Assembly (NCBI GenBank): GCA_950097015.1
Contig: CATNEN010000001.1
Location: 9,419,001 to 9,483,000, forward strand
DNA length: 64,000 nt
Source: Macrostomum hystrix
Taxonomy: Eukaryota > Platyhelminthes > Macrostomidae
Direction: 5' to 3'
The notes under the pieces: generated by a model
Seen by the model: the letters and a program-made list of their open reading frames with translations, nothing else
Database searches by the model: none
What the model was told of the DNA's origin: nothing
Program-made: the position numbers and the translations under genes
Part shown: positions 58,550 to 64,000 of the stretch, in pieces
Position numbering within the stretch: the first letter of the stretch is position 1
Layout of the letters: each line of letters opens with the position of its first letter

Positions 58550-59030
58550 AAGAAATGAGACCCGGGAGAGATGAAACACAGGAGAGATAAGACACGGGAG
58601 AGATGAGACACGAGAGAGATAAGACGCTGGAGAGATGAGACACGGCAGAGATGAGACACGGGAGAGATGAGACACGGCAGAGATGAGACACGGGAGAGAT
58701 GAGACACGGCAGAGATGAGACACGGCAGAGATGAGACACGGGAGAGATGAGACACGGCAGAGATGAGACACGGGAGAGATGAGACACGAGAGAGATAAGA
58801 CGCTGGAGAGATGAGACACGGTAGAGATGAGACACGGTAGAGATGAGACACGGGAGAGATAAGACGGCAGAGACGAGACACTGGAGAGATGAGACATGGC
58901 AGAGATAGGACTGGAGAAAGATGAAACACAGGTGAGATGAGACACGGTAGAGATAGGACTCGGGAAAGATGAAACACAGGAGAGAGGAGACACGGTAGAG
59001 ATAAGAGACGAGAGAGATAAGACACGGCCA
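58550..59030. repeat. Minisatellite, GAGATGAGACACGGGA (16 bp)
   Basis: About 29 copies; variants GGCA, GGTA and CTGG at the 3' end of the unit. Minus-strand frames of 166-184 codons (SLPCLISPVSHL-like) are repeat artefacts. Confidence 0.93.
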
Positions 59031-59811
59031 CAATTGCTCTAGATCACTTAGTTAGGATAACTTAGGAAATGTGTCCATGGACTAAACTGCAGTACACAGG
59101 CTCATTGGTAGCGCCCAATAGCTACGTCCAATATTTGTAAAGTTTTAAGGTCATATTTTAATTGAAAAAAATGTTTCAAAACGGTTACTTTCTGTTCTTT
59201 GCTTTAGTCCTAGTTTAAAAAATTAAAGAAAAAATATTTTCTAAGAAATGCACTCATTATCGTGCTTCATCAATCTTTGCTTTGGAAAGGTATTTCTTGT
59301 TCTTTTTTACCCCTGCTATTGGCGTTGTCAACGAGCTTAGTAGCTACCTAATCTTGCATCCTTAGCAAGCTATTCATAATCTCCCTAAAACTAAAATGCT
59401 TTTCTTTTGTACCTTTCCAGTTTCTGTTTTACTTACATGCCTCTTTCACACAGTAGCTTTTGTCGAAAAAAAGTATTTTAGTTTTTCCCCCACTTCTATT
59501 TCTCTCTACCTTTTTCTTTCTTTTCGACACTTTTTCCCTATTTCCAATTCCTTGTCCAATGCCTTGGCGGTGGCATCAAAGGAATTCAAATTGCTGCTGC
59601 TGCAGCCTTTTGCCTTCTCTGTGTTTCTCTTTAGCCTAGTGTCTCTTCTCCTGTTTCATCGCGAGACGCGTTTCTGTCTCCCCGTGTTTGTTTTGCAGCG
59701 TTATTTCCTCTCTCAATTTTAGTAGACTTTTTTTGCAGAAAAAACATATAAGCATGCAATACTCATTTTGTACAATGCATCTGTTCATGCATTGTCTTTT
59801 GTTTCCTGTAT
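59031..59811. other. Non-coding stretch
   Basis: A 108-codon plus frame (59396-59722) is Phe/Ser/Leu-rich with hydrophobic runs typical of pyrimidine-rich DNA. No splice or family support. Confidence 0.35.
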
Positions 59812-60680
59812 TTCACCTGTTTCTCACCTGTATGTCTATCAGTTTCTCACCTGAATGTCTATCAGTTTCTCACCTGAATGTCTATCAGTTTCTTACCTGA
59901 ATGTCTATCAGTTTCTCACCTGAATGTCTATCAGTTTCTCACCTGAATGTCTATCATTTTCTCACCTGAATGTGTATCAGTTTCTCACCTGAATGTCTAT
60001 CATTTTCTCACCTGAATGTGTATCAGTTTCTCACCTGCATGTCTATCATTTTCTCACCTGCATGTCTATCATTTTCTCACCTGCATGTCTATCAGTTTCT
60101 CACCTGAATGTCTATCAGTTTCTCACCTGTTTGTCTATCAACACCTGCATTTCTATCAGTTTCTCACCTGTATGTCTATCAGTTTCTCACCTGCATGTCT
60201 ATCAGTTTCTCACCTGTTTGTCTATCAGTTTCTCACCTGTTTGTCTATCAACACCTGCATTTCTATCAGTTTCTCACCTGTATGTCTATCAGTTTCTCAC
60301 CTGTTTGTCTATCAACACCGGCATTTCTATCAGTTTCTCACCTGTATGTCTATCAGTTTCTCACCTGCATGTCTATCAGTTTCTCACCTGTTTGTCTATC
60401 AACACCGGCATTTCTATCAGTTTCTCACCTGTATGTCTATCAGTTTCTCACCTGCATGTCTATCAGTTTCTCACCTGTTTGTCTATCAACACCTGCATTT
60501 CTATCAGTTTCTCACCTGTATGTCTATCAGTTTCTCACCTGCAAGTCTATCAGTTTCTCACCTGTTTGTCTATCAGTTTCTCACCTGCAAGTCTATCAGT
60601 TTCTCACCTGTTTGTCTATCAGTTTCTCACCTGTATGTCTATCAGTTTCTCACCTGCATGTCTATCAGTTTCTCACCAGT
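59812..60680. repeat. Minisatellite, 23-bp unit (CTATCAGTTTCTCACCTG core)
   Basis: About 38 copies with three-base variants at the end (AATGT, TATGT, CATGT, TTTGT) and an inserted short form (CTATCAACACCTGCATTT) that recurs in a fixed context at about 60136, 60247, 60310, 60398 and 60484. Confidence 0.94.
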
Positions 60681-61300
60681 AAAACCTGATCTTATCGCAA
60701 CGCAATTAGATGTGTGAGCAGTCTCAAACAAAAAAGGCATTTATTTGAGCATTCGCGCGCTGAGGCTTACTAGCTAATTAAAATCTGTTTGTATTAGTAA
60801 ATTGTGTTTAGTTATATGCAGAATTGAAATGGCAGTTTGAGTCTCTATTTATTTTAATTCTAAATTGTTTTAGCTTGACGTAGGCAAAGAGAGAAAAACT
60901 ATTAATTAAACACACGGGCAGTTTAATGTTCTTTTACATAGGACAAAAAACTGTGTTTCTCGTAGCAGTAGGTGCGATCCCTCTCCATTGACAATTGTCA
61001 CAAACCAAACAACAATAATAATAATAATAAAAAAGCTAGTGGTCTATCCAGAAACTTTCTTGAACAATCGCTTATTTCTGCTATTATGTAAATGTGTGCA
61101 TTTCTTGAATTATTTTATTGGGGCAGAATAAAACTGTGCATTGTTTCTAAAGAAAATTTCTTTCCAACTTGTTTTGTTAAAAACGTCTTACACATTTGAG
61201 TTGCGAAGCAATTTCTCACGATTTTTAGTTTATTTTCTTCACTTGCATTTCCGTTTGCTAAAACGATTGGCATAGTACAGAGCTCTACATTTATTATCAT
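60681..61300. other. Non-coding stretch
   Basis: No gene; short (AAT)n run near 61014-61030. Confidence 0.4.
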
Positions 61301-63020
61301 AGAGATTCAGGCTCCTGAAGGTTTTCTAAGGGCCCTGAAGTTTCTGGGTTCTGACGGTTTTCTAGGACCATGAAGTTTCAGGCTCCTGAAGGTTTTATAG
61401 GGCCATGAATTTTCAGGCTCCTGAAGGTTTTATAAGGTCATGAGGTTTCAGGCTCCTGAAGGTTTTATAGTGCCATGAATTTTCAGGCTCCTGAAGGTTT
61501 TATAGGGCCATGAATTTTCAGGCTCCTGCAGGTTTTATAAGGTCATGAGGTTTCAGGCTCCTGAAGGTTTTATAGGGCCATGAAGCTTCAGGCTCCTGAA
61601 GGTTTTATAAGGTCATGAGGTTTCAGGCTCCTGAAGGTTTTTTAGGGCCATGAATTTTCAGGCTCCTGAAGGTTTTATAGGGCCATGAATTTTCAGGCTC
61701 CTGAAGGTTTTATAAGGTCATGAGGTTTCAGGCTCCTGAAGGTTTTATAGTGCCATGAATTTTCAGGCTCCTGAAGGTTTTATAGGGCCATGAATTTTCA
61801 GGCTCCTGAAGGTTTTATAGGGCCATGAATTTTCAGGCTCCTGAAGGTTTTATAAGGTCATGAGGTTTCAGGCTCCTGAAGGTTTTATAGTGCCATGAAT
61901 TTTCAGGCTCCTGAAGGTTTTATAGGGCCATGAATTTTCAGGCTCCTGCAGGTTTTATAAGGTCATGAGGTTTCAGGCTCCTGAAGGTTTTATAGGGCCA
62001 TGAAGCTTCAGGCTCCTGAAGGTTTTATAAGGTCATGAGGTTTCAGGCTCCTGAAGGTTTTTTAGGGCCATGAATTTTCAGGCTCCTGAAGGTTTTATAG
62101 GGCCATGAATTTTCAGGCTCCTGAAGGTTTTATAAGGTCATGAGGTTTCAGGCTCCTGAAGGTTTTATAGTGCCATGAATTTTCAGGCTCCTGAAGGTTT
62201 TATAGGGCCATGAATTTTCAGGCTCCTGAAGGTTTTATAAGTTCGTGAGGTTTCAGGCTCCTGAAGGTTTTATAGTGCCATGAATTTTCAGGCTCCTGAA
62301 GGTTTTATAGGGCCATGAATTTTCAGGCTCCTGAAGGTCTTATAAGGTCATGAGGTTTCAGGCTCCTGAAGGTTTTATAGGGCCATGAAGCTTCAGGCTC
62401 CTGAAGGTTTTATAAGGTCATGAGGTTTCAGGCTCCTGAAGGTTTTTTAGGGCCATGAATTTTCAGGCTCCTGAAGGTTTTATAGGGCCATGAATTTTCA
62501 GGCTCCTGAAGGTTTTATAAGGTCATGAGGTTTCAGGCTCCTGAAGGTTTTATAGGGCCATGAAGCTTCAGGCTCCTGAAGGTTTTATAAGGTCATGAGG
62601 TTTCAGGCTCCTGAAGGTTTTATAGGGCCATGAATTTTCGGGCTCCTGAAGGTTTTATAGGGCCATGAATTTTCAGGCTCCTGAAGGTTTTATAAGGTCA
62701 TGAGGTTTCAGGCTCCTGAAGGTTTTATAGGACCATGAATTTTCAGGCTCCTGAAGGTTTTATAAGGTCATGAGGTTTCAGGCTCCTGAAGGTTTTATAG
62801 GGCCATGAAGCTTCAGGCTCCTGAAGTTTTTATAAGGTCATGAGGTTTCAGGCTCCTGAAGGTTTTATAGGGCCATGAATTTTCAGGCTCCTGAAGGTTT
62901 TATAGGGCCATGAATTTTCAGGCTCCTGAAGGTTTTATAAGGTCATGAGGTTTCAGGCTCCTGAAGTTTTTATAAGGTCATGAGTTTTTAGGCTCCTGAA
63001 GGTTTTATAAGGCCATCTTC
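61301..63020. repeat. 1.7-kb minisatellite, 35-bp unit with 420-bp higher-order repeat
   Basis: About 49 copies of a 35-bp unit (TTTCAGGCTCCTGAAGGTTT followed by TATAAGGTCATGAGG or TATAGGGCCATGAAT). The two forms alternate in a patterned way. The rare GGTTTTTTAGGG variant occurs at about 61638, 62058 and 62441, and the stretches at 61561-61740 and 61981-62160 appear identical, giving a 12-unit (420-bp) super-repeat. Each unit contains the small palindrome TTCAGGCTCCTGAA. Confidence 0.95.
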
Positions 63021-63694
63021 AGACTTCTAAGTGTTATCTCGGCCTCGAATTTAGTGAATTTTGGTATTAAATGGCGGTGTGTGTGTGAACATGGCGCCGA
63101 AAATCTACAGTTGCGGCATGTGGGGTCACGCTAAGGTCGCATTCTCACGTTTTCGCGAGCACAATGTAGCTACTATACAGCTGGAAACTATTAAGTGGAT
63201 CTCCTTCCGCTGTCCCTATCTCCAAGTGATTTTCCACAATAGCTTTTTGCTACAAATTAGTCGGAAGTTTATTGTTTTACCAAAAGCTAGGAACTAAGCA
63301 AAAAGTTACAAGCGCAGAAAGTTTAGAAATGGCTTTTTTGTTCTTGCTTGCCGCCGTACAACAACAAAGTGGCAATATGGCCTACTTGCACGCAGTCCCA
63401 ATTACAAATTGGACAATCCGCAGAATTATTGCTATTGTCTTTGTATTTTGCCGCCAGTATAGCCTAGTATCTACCTACTCTACGATGACGTGTTGTATGC
63501 GTTTTTAGCTAGTTATAGCTCAATATACCCAGGTGTCTAAATGTAACAGACTTTTTTTATTGCCTCGCAGCTTAAGCTTTTATAAAATGCGTCCTCTAAA
63601 AAATAGCAACATTTCCTGTCTATTCAGTTTCTTTTCTGCTAAGTTCCTACTTTAGTTTTTTGTCTGTTTCTTTTTACCTTTTTTTCTGTACAGT
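63021..63694. other. Non-coding stretch with an unassigned small frame
   Basis: An ATG at 63090 in good context (GTGAACATGGCG) opens a 68-codon frame to 63297 with no recognisable family. I do not call it a gene. Confidence 0.35.
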
Positions 63695-64000
63695 ATATGT
63701 CCTCAGTCTCTATCCTGTTTATCACCAGTTTCTATCCTGTTTATCATCAGTTTCTATCCTGTTTATCCTCAGTCTCTATCCTGTTTATCATCAGTTTCTA
63801 TCCTGTTTATCATCTGTTTCCATCCTGTTTATCCTCAGTCTCTATCCTGTTTATCCTCAGTCTCTATCCTGTTTATCATCAGTCTCTATCCTGTTTATCC
63901 TCAGTCTCTATCCTTTTTATCATCAGTTTCTATCCTGTTTATCCTCAGTCTCTATTCTGTTTATCATCAGTTTCTATCCTGTTTATCATCTGTTTCCATC
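63695..64000. repeat. Minisatellite, 22-bp unit (CAGTTTCTATCCTGTTTATC), runs off the window
   Basis: About 14 copies up to the last base, with CCTCAG/ATCAG/ATCTG variants. Its CAGTTTCT core resembles the 59.8-kb array. The right boundary lies outside the window. Confidence 0.92.

Noticed and set aside
63061-63297. Small plus frame with good ATG context (63090)
   Set aside because: No recognisable product, and only 68 codons from the ATG; cannot be supported without transcripts.

Overview
This is a eukaryotic, almost certainly invertebrate metazoan, genomic window. It carries spliced GT-AG genes whose families are animal-specific or animal-typical: Dishevelled (PDZ and DEP), ALK/LTK-type glycine-rich extracellular modules, and a Mab-21/cGAS-like nucleotidyltransferase. 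Stop codons behave as in the standard code. It also holds tRNA-derived SINEs and decayed DNA transposons. I cannot place the phylum from the sequence.

Layout. 0-5 kb: a tRNA-like SINE head, a decayed spliced MULE transposase C-terminus (1.3-2.0 kb), an old SINE and a mariner-like helix-turn-helix remnant (4.5-5.1 kb). 5.5-7.0 kb (-): a single-exon 12-TM MFS transporter of POT/SLC15 type. 8.4-14.0 kb: two large minisatellites. 14.3-20 kb (-): dishevelled in four recognisable coding exons with PDZ and DEP but no visible DIX domain. 20.8-22.8 kb: two more arrays and a SINE. 23.4-29.2 kb (+): two tandem paralogues with identical four-exon, all phase-1 structure, each encoding a secreted protein with a cysteine-rich (PAN-like) module and an ALK-type glycine-rich domain, without a kinase. 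30.6-35.3 kb (-): a three-exon gene encoding at least thirteen 33-residue helical repeats, ankyrin repeats and a Mab-21/cGAS-like nucleotidyltransferase. About 0.7 kb upstream (36.07-36.23 kb) lie a TATA box and three perfect heat-shock elements oriented toward it.

36-64 kb: no gene that I can support. It is AT-rich DNA with more than a dozen minisatellite arrays, several with higher-order structure (765-bp and 420-bp super-repeats). One sequence family (core GAGATGAGACA) recurs in at least five arrays.

Most interesting: the repeat-ankyrin-cGLR gene with an apparent heat-shock promoter, a candidate stress-inducible innate immune sensor. Next are the DIX-less dishevelled and the kinase-less ALK-like secreted pair. 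Exon joins were derived by hand from splice signals, reading-phase agreement and family resemblance; no database search was possible.
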